Assembly (NCBI GenBank): GCA_030653975.1
Contig: JAURYH010000031.1
Coordinates: 30,798-94,797 of the forward strand
Direction of reading: 5' to 3'
DNA length: 64,000 nucleotides
Origin: Hydrogenophaga sp.
GTDB lineage: Bacteria; Pseudomonadota; Gammaproteobacteria; Burkholderiales; Burkholderiaceae_C
Shown here piece by piece: positions 45,260 to 52,959 of the stretch. Both the position numbers and the translations under genes were made by a program. Positions within the stretch are counted from its first letter, which is position 1, and each line of letters begins with the position of its first letter. A model generated the notes under the pieces. That model was not told where the DNA came from, did no database searches, and saw only the letters and a program-made list of their open reading frames with translations.

Positions 45260-45532
45260 ATGCAATCCATCAAAATCATCGCCATCGCCGCGACCACACT
45301 GGCGCTCACCGCCTGCTTCTCGCTGCCTGCGGGTCCGACCGGTGCCACAGGCGCCACGGGCGCCACCGGTGCCACGGGAACCACCGGCTACACCGGAGCA
45401 ACGGGCGGTACGGGCGCCACCGGTGACACCGGAGCGACCGGCTACACCGGTGCCACAGGCGCGACCGGCAGCACGGGTGCCCGTGGGGCAACAACCCAGG
45501 GCGACACGCTGGTCATCGTCCCGGCGCGCTGA
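45260..45532 (+). CDS. small lipoprotein with collagen-like Gly-x-y repeats
   Basis: 90 residues. Residues 1-19 form a lipoprotein signal: [14 protein letters not shown] with lipobox LTAC, so Cys19 would be lipidated. From residue 24 on the chain is an almost perfect Gly-X-Y run ([16 protein letters not shown], then [20 protein letters not shown], about 18 triplets, Ala and Thr dominated), ending [15 protein letters not shown]. Thr-rich triplets are typical of bacterial collagen-like proteins. Preceded by 265 bases that contain no other gene. Function unknown; likely a short surface or periplasmic rod. Confidence 0.8.
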   Translation: MQSIKIIAIAATTLALTACFSLPAGPTGATGATGATGATGTTGYTGATGGTGATGDTGATGYTGATGATGSTGARGATTQGDTLVIVPAR

Positions 45533-45560
45533 ACAGTGGCGTAACACGGCGCACAGGCGC

Positions 45561-45597
45561 GTGCGAAGTCCGTCCGCCTGAAAGGGCGACTTCGCAC
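45561..45597. repeat. 10-bp perfect inverted repeat downstream of the collagen-like gene
   Basis: GTGCGAAGTC (45561-45570) and GACTTCGCAC (45588-45597) are exact complements around a 17-base loop. It follows the lipoprotein stop by 28 bases and precedes maiA by 40. It could stabilise or end the lipoprotein transcript, but no T-run follows. Confidence 0.55.
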
Positions 45598-45637
45598 GAC
45601 CGGACAGCGCCAGGCGCCCGGTTTATCCTTGGCTTCC

Positions 45638-46279
45638 ATGAAGCTCTACAACTACTTCCGCTCCTCGGCCTCGTTTCGCGTGCGCATCGCGCTGGCGATC
45701 AAGGGGCTACCCTATGAATACCTGCCGGTGCACCTTGCCAAGGGTGAACACCGGCAAGCCGCGTACGGCGATATCGCCGCCGATGGCCTGGTGCCGCTGC
45801 TGGAACTGGACGACGGCACGCGGCTGTCGCAGTCGATGGCGATCATCGAGTACCTGGATGAGATCCATCCCGAACCCGCCCTGGTGCCGCGCGACGCACT
45901 CGCGCGGGCCCGCGTGAGGGCGCTGGCGCAGTCGATCGCATGCGAAATCCACCCCATCAACAACCTGCGCGTGCTCAAGTACCTCTCGGGCACACTGAAG
46001 CTGGACGAAGAAGCCAAAAACACCTGGTACCGCCACTGGGTGCGCTCCGGGCTGGAGGCCTTCGAACGCCAGTTGGCGCAACAACCGGCTTCGCGCTTCT
46101 GTCACGGCGACACGCCCACGCTGGCCGATTGCTGTCTGGTGCCTCAAATCTTCAATGGGCAACGTTTCAACACCCCGTTGGACGGCTTGCCACGGACCAT
46201 GGCTGCGTTCGATGCCTGCATGGCGTTGCCGGCCTTCCAGCAGGCACAGCCTTCCGCCTGCCCGGACTTCGAAGCCTGA
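45638..46279 (+). CDS. maiA: maleylacetoacetate isomerase (zeta-class GST)
   Basis: 213 residues from ATG 45638. The zeta-GST signature SSASFRVRIALAIKGL (residues 9-24) is present, and SQSMAIIEYLDEIHPEPALVP completes the glutathione site. The C-terminal helical domain has the typical CEIHPINNLRVLKYL. The enzyme isomerises maleylacetoacetate (tyrosine and gentisate-like pathways, with glutathione). No hmgA or fahA neighbour is present, so a general zeta-GST role is possible. The stop overlaps the pgeF start by one base. Confidence 0.88.
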   Translation: MKLYNYFRSSASFRVRIALAIKGLPYEYLPVHLAKGEHRQAAYGDIAADGLVPLLELDDGTRLSQSMAIIEYLDEIHPEPALVPRDALARARVRALAQSIACEIHPINNLRVLKYLSGTLKLDEEAKNTWYRHWVRSGLEAFERQLAQQPASRFCHGDTPTLADCCLVPQIFNGQRFNTPLDGLPRTMAAFDACMALPAFQQAQPSACPDFEA

Positions 46280-47097
46280 TGCCCATGCCTGAAGACTGGC
46301 TGGTGCCCGACTGGCCGTCACCGGCCCGGGTGCGGGCGGTGTTCACCACGCGATCGGGTGGCGTGTCGGCGCCGCCGTTTGACCGCCTCAACCTCGGTGA
46401 CCATGTGCGCGACGATCCGGTTGCTGTCGCCACCAACCGGGCGCGTCTGGCCGGCGCCATCGGTGCGCGGCCGGTGTTCCTGACGCAGGTGCACGGAACG
46501 ACCGTCGCCAGCCTCGATGCCCGGACACCCGACGGCGGTGAGGCCGATGCCTGCATCACCAGCCAGCCCGGCGTGGCCTGCACCATCATGGTGGCGGACT
46601 GCCTGCCTGTGCTGTTCACGAACAGCGCGGGTACCGTGGTGGCTGCTGCCCACGCTGGCTGGCGGGGTCTGGCGGGAGGGGGTGAAGGACCCGGGGTGCT
46701 GGAGGCCACATGGGAGGCCTTTGCAGATACCGTGCAGCGCGAAGACCCGACCGCCAGCCGCGACAGGGTGGCCGCTGAGACGTTGGCCTGGCTCGGTCCC
46801 TGTATCGGCCCGCAAGCCTTTGAAGTGGGGCCGGAAGTTCGAAACGCCTTTGTCTCGCTTCATGGCGGCGCTCAGGCCTGTTTTGCGGCGGTCAGTGACA
46901 CGGGCAAATACCTGGCCGATCTGCCTGCACTGGCCCGTCTGCGCTTGCAGGCCATGGGCATCATCGCGGTGCACGGCAACGATGGCTCGCTGCCCTGGTG
47001 CACCGTGGCGCAGGCTTCACGGTTCTTCTCGCACCGGCGCGACGCCGTCCACCTGGGCAGCACCGGGCGCATGGCCGCCTGCATCTGGCTGGCCTGA
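46279..47097 (+). CDS. pgeF: peptidoglycan editing factor PgeF (laccase-domain protein YfiH)
   Basis: 272 residues from ATG 46279. Multicopper-laccase-like fold: VRAVFTTRSGGVSAPPFDRLNLGDH at the start, LTQVHGTTV with a metal His, VADCLPVLF with the Cys, AAAHAGWRG with a second His, and LGPCIGPQAFEVG. These match the His-Cys-His site of PgeF, which removes misincorporated L-Ser from peptidoglycan precursors; phenol oxidase activity is also reported for the family. Its place before phaC is common in related bacteria. Confidence 0.92.
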   Translation: MPMPEDWLVPDWPSPARVRAVFTTRSGGVSAPPFDRLNLGDHVRDDPVAVATNRARLAGAIGARPVFLTQVHGTTVASLDARTPDGGEADACITSQPGVACTIMVADCLPVLFTNSAGTVVAAAHAGWRGLAGGGEGPGVLEATWEAFADTVQREDPTASRDRVAAETLAWLGPCIGPQAFEVGPEVRNAFVSLHGGAQACFAAVSDTGKYLADLPALARLRLQAMGIIAVHGNDGSLPWCTVAQASRFFSHRRDAVHLGSTGRMAACIWLA

Positions 47098-47355
47098 CGT
47101 TTGTTCAGTTTTCGACAAAACGGCAGATGGGCTGCGCTCCCGCGCTTCGGCCGCTTCCCTGGCCTTGATTTCTTTGCGGCGTTGGGGCGTGCGCATCAGG
47201 TAAACCACCAATGCGATCGGCATCAAACCGTAAAGAAAGAAGGTCACAATGGCTCCGAGCACGGTGCCTGTCGTGTTCGACGCTTCGGCCACCGCCATCA
47301 TGAGCACCACATAAAACCAACCGATCACCACCAGATACACAACGTTCCTAACCAT
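47017..47355 (-). CDS. small two-helix membrane protein
   Basis: 112 residues. Two hydrophobic helices (VVYLVVIGWFYVVLMMAVAE and VLGAIVTFFLYGLMPIALVVYLM, residues about 5-56), then a charged, Ala/Glu-rich cytoplasmic tail. The final 81 bases overlap the 3' end of pgeF on the opposite strand, so the tail is coded antisense to it. No known function. Divergent from phaC; the 114-base gap between them must hold both promoters. Confidence 0.75.
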   Translation of the reverse strand: MVRNVVYLVVIGWFYVVLMMAVAEASNTTGTVLGAIVTFFLYGLMPIALVVYLMRTPQRRKEIKAREAAEARERSPSAVLSKTEQTSGQPDAGGHAPGAAQVDGVAPVREEP

Positions 47356-47469
47356 GCGGGGTTTGTTGTCAGCTTGCTGGAAGCCGGCACACTGACACTA
47401 GGGAAAACCCGGAATTCCTCCCCAGAGGAACCGATAATAAGCCGCTGGTAAAAACCATTGGAGACAAGC

Positions 47470-49314
47470 ATGACATCTGGGAAAACTCCCCAACAGCCCT
47501 GGCTGGAAGCTGCGCAGCAGTTTCAGCAGAACCTCGTTGCCCAGTGGACGCAAGCTGCGCAGGCCTTTCCGGGCGCTGCTGCACAGGCGACTCCACAGGC
47601 CGCCACAGACCCGTTCGCGGCTTTCAAGGCTTTCATGCCGCAGAGCGGCGCGGCCAACCCCTTTGGCATGGCCATGCCGCAGGTGGGCGCAGGCATGGGC
47701 ATGGCCGGCATGGGAGACATGTTCAACCAGGCGGCAGGCCAGAAGGTCAGTTTCGACCCGGCCAAGCTGCTGGAGATCCAGAACACCTACATGAAGGACG
47801 TGGCCGGTCTGTGGAACCAGGGCCTGGACGCCAAGCCGCAGGGTGACCGCCGCTTCGCCTCCGAAGCCTGGGCCAGCAACCCGGTGGCCGCGTTCTCGGC
47901 CGCAGCCTACCTGCTGAATGCCCGCACGCTGATGGCGCTGGCCGACGCGGTGGAAGGCGACGCCAAGACCCGGACGCGTGTGCGCTTTGCGGTGCAACAG
48001 TGGATCGACGCCAGCGCACCCAGCAACTTCCTGGCCTTCAACGCCGAAGCGCAGAAGATGGCGCTGGAGTCCAAAGGCGAGAGCATCGCCAAGGGCGTGG
48101 CCAACCTGCTGCACGACATGAAGCAGGGCCACGTGTCCATGACGGACGAGAGCGTGTTCGAGGTGGGCAAGAACGTGGCCACCACCGAAGGCGCGGTGGT
48201 GTTCGAGAACGAGCTGTTTCAGCTCATCGAATACAAGCCGCTCACGGCCAAGGTCTACGAACGCCCGTTCCTGCTGGTGCCGCCCTGCATCAACAAGTTC
48301 TACATCCTTGATCTGCAGCCCGCCAACTCGCTGATCCGCTACTGCGTGGAGCAGGGCCACCGCACCTTCGTGGTGAGCTGGCGCAACCCGGACGAGTCGC
48401 TCGCGCAAAAAACTTGGGACGACTACATCGAAGACGCGGTCATCAAGGCCATCGGCGTCACGCAGGACATCACCGGCGCCGAAACCATCAACGCCCTGGG
48501 CTTCTGCGTCGGCGGCACCATGCTGAGCAACGCGCTGGCCGTGCTGGCAGCCCGTGGCGAAGAGCCGGTCCACAGCGCCACTTTCCTCACCACGCTGATC
48601 GACTTCACCGACACCGGCATTCTGGACGTGTTCATTGACGAGCCCTTCGTCAAGATGCGCGAAATGCAGTTCGGCCAGGGGGGGCTCATGTCCGGCCGCG
48701 ATCTGGCGACCACCTTCAGTTTCCTGCGTCCGAACGACCTGGTGTGGAACTACGTGGTGGGCAACTACCTCAAGGGCGAGTCGCCCCCGCCGTTCGACCT
48801 GCTGTACTGGAACTCCGACGCGACCAACCTGCCGGGCCCGTACTACGCCTGGTACCTGCGCCAGACCTATCTGGAAAACAACCTGGTCAAGCCCGGCAAG
48901 ACCACGGTCTGCGGCGAGAAGATCGACTTCCGCCAGGTCAAGCTGCCGGTCTACATCTACGGTTCGCGCGAAGACCACATCGTGCCCATCGGCGGCGCCT
49001 ATGCGAGCACGCAGGTGTTCCCCGGCAAGAAGCGTTTTGTGATGGGCGCCTCCGGCCACATCGCCGGCGTGATCAACCCGCCCGCGTCCGGCAAGCGCAG
49101 CCACTGGGTGAGCAACGCCACCAAGTTCCCGGCCGACGTCAACGAATGGATTGCCGGCGCCACCGAGCACAAAGGCAGCTGGTGGACCGACTGGGCCAAC
49201 TGGCTCAAGCCACTGGCAGGCAAGCAGATTGCTGCGCCCAAGACCTATGGCAAAGGCAAGACCTACGCCGCCATCGAGCCCGCACCGGGCCGCTACGTCA
49301 AAGCGAAGGCATGA
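47470..49314 (+). CDS. phaC: class I polyhydroxyalkanoate synthase
   Basis: 614 residues from ATG 47470 with GGAGAC upstream. It polymerises 3-hydroxyacyl-CoA at granule surfaces. Class I architecture: an N-terminal region of about 190 residues with a Gly/Met-rich stretch, then an alpha/beta-hydrolase domain. Catalytic Cys lies in the lipase-like box GFCVGGTML, Asp in YGSREDHIVPIGG and His in GASGHIAGVINP. KFYILDLQPANSLIRYCVEQGH is also typical. Heads a phaC-phaA-phbB operon with repeats in each gap. Confidence 0.96.
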   Translation: MTSGKTPQQPWLEAAQQFQQNLVAQWTQAAQAFPGAAAQATPQAATDPFAAFKAFMPQSGAANPFGMAMPQVGAGMGMAGMGDMFNQAAGQKVSFDPAKLLEIQNTYMKDVAGLWNQGLDAKPQGDRRFASEAWASNPVAAFSAAAYLLNARTLMALADAVEGDAKTRTRVRFAVQQWIDASAPSNFLAFNAEAQKMALESKGESIAKGVANLLHDMKQGHVSMTDESVFEVGKNVATTEGAVVFENELFQLIEYKPLTAKVYERPFLLVPPCINKFYILDLQPANSLIRYCVEQGHRTFVVSWRNPDESLAQKTWDDYIEDAVIKAIGVTQDITGAETINALGFCVGGTMLSNALAVLAARGEEPVHSATFLTTLIDFTDTGILDVFIDEPFVKMREMQFGQGGLMSGRDLATTFSFLRPNDLVWNYVVGNYLKGESPPPFDLLYWNSDATNLPGPYYAWYLRQTYLENNLVKPGKTTVCGEKIDFRQVKLPVYIYGSREDHIVPIGGAYASTQVFPGKKRFVMGASGHIAGVINPPASGKRSHWVSNATKFPADVNEWIAGATEHKGSWWTDWANWLKPLAGKQIAAPKTYGKGKTYAAIEPAPGRYVKAKA

Positions 49315-49316
49315 AC

Positions 49317-49399
49317 CACCCCCGCCGCGCTTCGCGCGACCCCCTCAAGGGGGCGGTGCGATGCAGCCCGGCAAAGCCGGTTCTGCCGCACCCTGGGTG
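49317..49399 (+). repeat. GC-rich intergenic repeat, type I copy 5 (phaC-phaA gap)
   Basis: Forward copy: CCACCCCCGCCGCGCTTCGCG dyad, CCCCCTCAAGGGGG dyad, then GCCCGGCAAAGCCGGTTCTGC and CACCCTGGGTG. It begins at the phaC stop codon. The remaining 53 bases to phaA include an A/T-rich stretch with eight T. Confidence 0.8.
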
Positions 49400-49452
49400 A
49401 AATCACTTCGCACCCGACCGAATATTTTTTTTGACCCCTGAGGAGACAACCC

Positions 49453-50631
49453 ATGGAAGACATCGTCATCGTTTCAGCCGCCCGCACCGGTGTGGGCAAG
49501 TTCGGCGGCTCGCTCGCCAAGACCCCGGCGACCGAGCTGGGCAGCATTGTCATCAAGGCGCTGCTGGAGCGCACCGGCCTGCCTGCCGATGCCATCGGTG
49601 AAGTGATCATGGGCCAGGTGCTGGCCGCTGGTGTGGGCCAGAACCCGGCCCGTCAGGCCATGATGAAGGCCGGCGTGGCCAAGGAAACGCCGGCGCTGAC
49701 CATCAACGCCGTTTGCGGCTCGGGCCTCAAGGCCGTGATGCTGGCCGCCCAGGCCGTGGCCTGGGGCGACAGCGAGATCGTGATCGCCGGTGGCCAGGAA
49801 AACATGAGCGCCAGCCCACACGTCCTGAACGGCAGCCGCGATGGCCAGCGCATGGGCGACTGGAAAATGACCGACACCATGATCGTCGACGGCCTGTGGG
49901 ACGTGTACAACCAGTACCACATGGGCATCACCGCCGAGAACGTGGCCAAGGCCCACGGCATCACCCGCGAGATGCAGGATGCGCTGGCCGCTGGGAGCCA
50001 GAAGAAGGCCGCCGCCGCACAGGCCGCCGGCAAGTTCAAGGACGAAATCGTTGACGTGAGCATTCCGCAGCGCAAGGGTGATCCCGTCGTCTTCAACAGC
50101 GACGAATTCATCAACGCCAAGACCACCGCCGAGGTGCTGGCCGGTCTGCGTCCCGCCTTCGACAAGGCGGGCTCTGTGACCGCCGGCAACGCATCGGGCA
50201 TCAACGATGGTGCCGCCGCCGTGATGGTGATGACGGCCAAAAAGGCCGCTGCACTGGGCCTCACGCCGCTGGCACGCATCGCCGCCTTCGGCACCAGCGG
50301 TCTGGACCCGGCCACCATGGGCATGGGCCCGGTGCCCGCCTCGCAGAAGGCCCTGGCCCGCGCGGGCTGGAAGGCGTCTGATGTGGACGTGTTCGAACTC
50401 AACGAAGCCTTTGCCGCACAAGCCTGCGCCGTCAACATGGCGCTGGACATCGACCCGGCCAAGGTCAACGTCAACGGCGGTGCGATCGCCATCGGTCACC
50501 CCATTGGGGCGTCCGGCTGCCGCATCCTGGTGACGCTGCTGCACGAGATGCAGCGCAGCGGCGCCAAGAAGGGTCTGGCTGCGCTGTGCATTGGCGGCGG
50601 CATGGGCGTCTCGCTGGCGGTGGAGCGGTAA
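49453..50631 (+). CDS. phaA: acetyl-CoA acetyltransferase (beta-ketothiolase)
   Basis: 392 residues. It condenses two acetyl-CoA to acetoacetyl-CoA for PHB. Thiolase marks: nucleophile Cys in INAVCGSGLKAVM, QENMSASPHVL, EAFAAQACAVN, the His of AIAIGHPIGASGCRI and the second catalytic Cys in LCIGGGMGVSL. Length equals biosynthetic thiolases (about 393). A strong AGGAGA site precedes the ATG. Confidence 0.96.
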   Translation: MEDIVIVSAARTGVGKFGGSLAKTPATELGSIVIKALLERTGLPADAIGEVIMGQVLAAGVGQNPARQAMMKAGVAKETPALTINAVCGSGLKAVMLAAQAVAWGDSEIVIAGGQENMSASPHVLNGSRDGQRMGDWKMTDTMIVDGLWDVYNQYHMGITAENVAKAHGITREMQDALAAGSQKKAAAAQAAGKFKDEIVDVSIPQRKGDPVVFNSDEFINAKTTAEVLAGLRPAFDKAGSVTAGNASGINDGAAAVMVMTAKKAAALGLTPLARIAAFGTSGLDPATMGMGPVPASQKALARAGWKASDVDVFELNEAFAAQACAVNMALDIDPAKVNVNGGAIAIGHPIGASGCRILVTLLHEMQRSGAKKGLAALCIGGGMGVSLAVER

Positions 50632-50633
50632 GC

Positions 50634-50716
50634 CCCTCCCGCGCCGCCTGCGGCGTCACCCCCCCAGGGGGCGTCAACAGCGGCCCGGCAAAGCCGGTTC
50701 CGCGCTGACCTGAGTT
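50634..50716 (+). repeat. GC-rich intergenic repeat, type I copy 6 (phaA-phbB gap)
   Basis: Forward copy: CCCTCCCGCGCCGCCTGCGGCG dyad (split around the loop), CCCCCCCAGGGGG dyad, then GGCCCGGCAAAGCCGGTTCC and CTGACCTGAGTTG. Begins 2 bases after the phaA stop. A T7 run follows some 20 bases later. Confidence 0.8.
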
Positions 50717-50781
50717 GGCGCACCCCTGACCAACAACGTTTTTTTAATGCCACAACGGCAACACCTAGAGGAGCAAACAAC

Positions 50782-51519
50782 ATGAGTCAAAAAGTTGCGT
50801 ACGTCACCGGCGGCATGGGCGGCATCGGTACCGCCATCTGCCAGCGCCTGCACAAGGAGGGCTTCAAGGTCATCGCCGGCTGCGGCCCGACGCGCGATTT
50901 CACCAAGTGGCTGGACGAGCAGAAAGCCTTGGGCTACACCTTCTACGCCTCGGTCGGCAACGTGGGTGACTGGGATTCGACGGTCGAAGCCTTCACCAAG
51001 ACCAAGGCCGAACACGGCAGCATCGACGTGCTGGTCAACAACGCCGGCATCACCAAGGACCGCATGTTCCTGAAGATGTCCCGCGACGACTGGGACGCCG
51101 TGATGAACACCAACCTGGACTCCATGTTCAACGTGACCAAGCAGGTCGTGGGCGACATGGTGGAAAAGGGCTGGGGCCGCATCATCAACATCTCGTCGGT
51201 CAACGGTGAAAAGGGCCAGGCCGGCCAGACCAACTACTCGGCCGCCAAGGCCGGCATGCACGGCTTCTCGATGGCGCTGGCGCAGGAACTGGCTACCAAG
51301 GGCGTGACGGTCAACACCGTGAGCCCGGGCTACATCGGCACCGACATGGTCAACGCCATCCGTCCCGACGTGCTGGAAAAGATCGTCGCCACGGTGCCCG
51401 TCAAGCGCCTCGGCAAGCCGAGCGAAATCGCTTCCATCATCGCCTGGCTGGCGAGCGATGAGGGCGGCTACGCCACGGGCGCCGACTTCTCGGTGAACGG
51501 TGGTTTGCACATGGGGTGA
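50782..51519 (+). CDS. phbB: acetoacetyl-CoA reductase
   Basis: 245 residues. NADPH-dependent reduction of acetoacetyl-CoA to (R)-3-hydroxybutyryl-CoA. SDR marks: VTGGMGGIGTAICQRL (cofactor Gly motif), LVNNAGITKDRMFLKM, INISSVNGEKGQAGQTNYSAAKAGMHGF (Ser, Tyr and Lys of the triad) and PGYIGTDMV. Near-standard length (246). Third gene of the PHB operon; AGAGGAG lies upstream of the ATG. Confidence 0.96.
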   Translation: MSQKVAYVTGGMGGIGTAICQRLHKEGFKVIAGCGPTRDFTKWLDEQKALGYTFYASVGNVGDWDSTVEAFTKTKAEHGSIDVLVNNAGITKDRMFLKMSRDDWDAVMNTNLDSMFNVTKQVVGDMVEKGWGRIINISSVNGEKGQAGQTNYSAAKAGMHGFSMALAQELATKGVTVNTVSPGYIGTDMVNAIRPDVLEKIVATVPVKRLGKPSEIASIIAWLASDEGGYATGADFSVNGGLHMG

Positions 51520-51521
51520 CG

Positions 51522-51699
51522 GCTCCCCCTGCGCCGCGTCTGCGGCGCGTGCCTTGCAGGCCGCGTCAGCGTCAGAGCCGCTGACTCTTCGGGCTGTCCA
51601 AGCCTGCGCAGGCGGGCTTGGAGCCGCAGCCCTCAGCCCCCTCAAGGGGGCGGCACTGGCGGACCGGCGGAGCCGGATCCTCTGTGCCTTGGGTGAGCC
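51522..51699 (+). repeat. GC-rich repeat, type I copy 7, expanded (after phbB)
   Basis: Left part CCCCCTGCGCCGCGTCTGCGG and right part CCCCCTCAAGGGGGCGGCACTGGCGGACCGGCGGAGCCGGATCC with GCCTTGGGTG match the type I blocks, but about 80 extra bases (51560-51635) with their own dyads separate them. Follows the phbB stop directly and ends just before the operon terminator. Confidence 0.65.
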
Positions 51700-51713
51700 T
51701 CCCTTCCGGCATC

Positions 51714-51737
51714 GACCCCGCTTCGGCGGGGTTTTTT
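51714..51737 (+). terminator. rho-independent terminator of the PHB operon
   Basis: The stem CCCCGC / GCGGGG with a TTCG tetraloop is followed directly by six T. It lies between the expanded repeat and the dusA start (51761), so it ends phbB transcription. Confidence 0.9.
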
Positions 51738-51760
51738 GTGGGCGCTGGGATAATTGGTAC

Positions 51761-52783
51761 ATGACTGATTCTTCCCACGCACCTTCGCCCTGGCGTTTGT
51801 CCGTCGCCCCCATGATGGGTTGGACGGATCGCCATTGCCGCTACTTCCACCGCTTGCTCACACGCCACACGCTGCTCTACACCGAAATGGTGACCACCGG
51901 TGCCCTGATCCACGGCAATGCGGCGCAGCACCTGCACTTCAATGAAGAAGAGCACCCCGTGGCGTTGCAGCTCGGCGGCAGCGAGCCGGCCGACCTGGCG
52001 CAATGCGCGAAGCTGGGCGAGGAACGCGGTTACGACGAGATCAACCTCAACTGCGGTTGCCCCAGCGAGCGTGTGCTGCGCGGTGCCTTCGGCGCCTGCC
52101 TCATGGGTGAGCCGAAGCTGGTGGCCGACGGGGTGAAGGCCATGGTGGACGTGGTGGACATCCCGGTCACGGTGAAACACCGCATCGGCATCGACCGGGT
52201 GGAGAGCTACGACTTCGTGCGTGATTTTGTCGGCACGGTGGCCGATGCGGGTTGCAGGGTGTTCATCGTGCACGCGCGCAACGCCTGGCTGAAAGGCCTG
52301 TCGCCCAAAGAGAACCGTGAGATTCCGCCACTGCGTTACGAGCTGGCCTACCAGCTCAAGCGGGACTTCCCGGCGTTGACCATTGTCGTCAACGGTGGTA
52401 TCACCACCCATGAGCAGATTGCTGGCCATCTGGAGCAGATCGACGGCGTGATGATCGGGCGCGAGGCGTACCACAATCCCTGGCTCTTGACCGAATGGGA
52501 TGCCCGCTTTTATGGGGCGCCAGCCGAAGGACCCATGATGACGCGCGAAGCGGTTGAGCTGGCGATGGTGGATTACATGGAGCGTGCTGCCGCTGAAGAC
52601 GGCGCGCCCTGGTATTCCATTGCCAGCCACATGCTGGGTTTGCGCCATGGTTTGCACGGCGCGCGCAAGTGGCGCCAGGTGTGGAGCGACCACCGGTTGA
52701 AACCCTTGCCGGCGCGGGAAGTCTGGGTCATGGCGCAGAACCATGTGAACACGAACAAGGAAAGTGCATTCGCTGAGGTGTGA
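51761..52783 (+). CDS. dusA: tRNA-dihydrouridine(20/20a) synthase DusA
   Basis: 340 residues from ATG 51761. An FMN enzyme reducing U20/U20a in tRNA. Dus marks: SVAPMMGWTDRHCRYFHRLL, EMVTTGAL, the catalytic Cys in INLNCGCPSERV, VKHRIGIDRV, FIVHARNAWLKGLSPKENREIPPL (DusA-specific), and VVNGGI. Typical DusA length. It has its own transcription start region after the PHB terminator. Confidence 0.95.
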   Translation: MTDSSHAPSPWRLSVAPMMGWTDRHCRYFHRLLTRHTLLYTEMVTTGALIHGNAAQHLHFNEEEHPVALQLGGSEPADLAQCAKLGEERGYDEINLNCGCPSERVLRGAFGACLMGEPKLVADGVKAMVDVVDIPVTVKHRIGIDRVESYDFVRDFVGTVADAGCRVFIVHARNAWLKGLSPKENREIPPLRYELAYQLKRDFPALTIVVNGGITTHEQIAGHLEQIDGVMIGREAYHNPWLLTEWDARFYGAPAEGPMMTREAVELAMVDYMERAAAEDGAPWYSIASHMLGLRHGLHGARKWRQVWSDHRLKPLPAREVWVMAQNHVNTNKESAFAEV

Positions 52784-52959
52784 TCTGAACTTTTCCGGAC
52801 CTGTATCCTCACACGCTCAGGATCTGTAGAAGACACCTGTTTCGGGTGGCGCAGGTTCAGAGCCAGGCGGGACGAGGGTATCCGGCTGGCACCAGCCCTG
52901 GCGGGGAGCGGGTCGGGGTTGGTGGATTTGCATGAGTGCGCTCCAGACTAGGAGTTTGT

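Noticed and set aside
45350..45470. Collagen-like triplets as a CRISPR or other spaced DNA repeat
   Set aside because: The repetition follows the Gly-X-Y codon phase without spacers, so it is a protein repeat.
45306..45494. Minus-strand frame opposite the collagen-like repeats
   Set aside because: It is only the complement of the repeat triplets, with no start context or known domain.
49410..49440. Eight-T run between phaC and phaA as a terminator
   Set aside because: No stable stem directly precedes the T-run; the repeat hairpins are more than 25 bases away.
50725..50745. Seven-T run between phaA and phbB as a terminator
   Set aside because: No stem lies immediately upstream, and phbB needs to be transcribed with phaA.
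52887..52902. Sigma54-like element TGGCAC...TGGC upstream of prkA
   Set aside because: The -12 GC would be one base too far from the -24 GG (11 instead of 10 bases) and the -12 half lacks TTGC, so it is not a credible sigma54 promoter.
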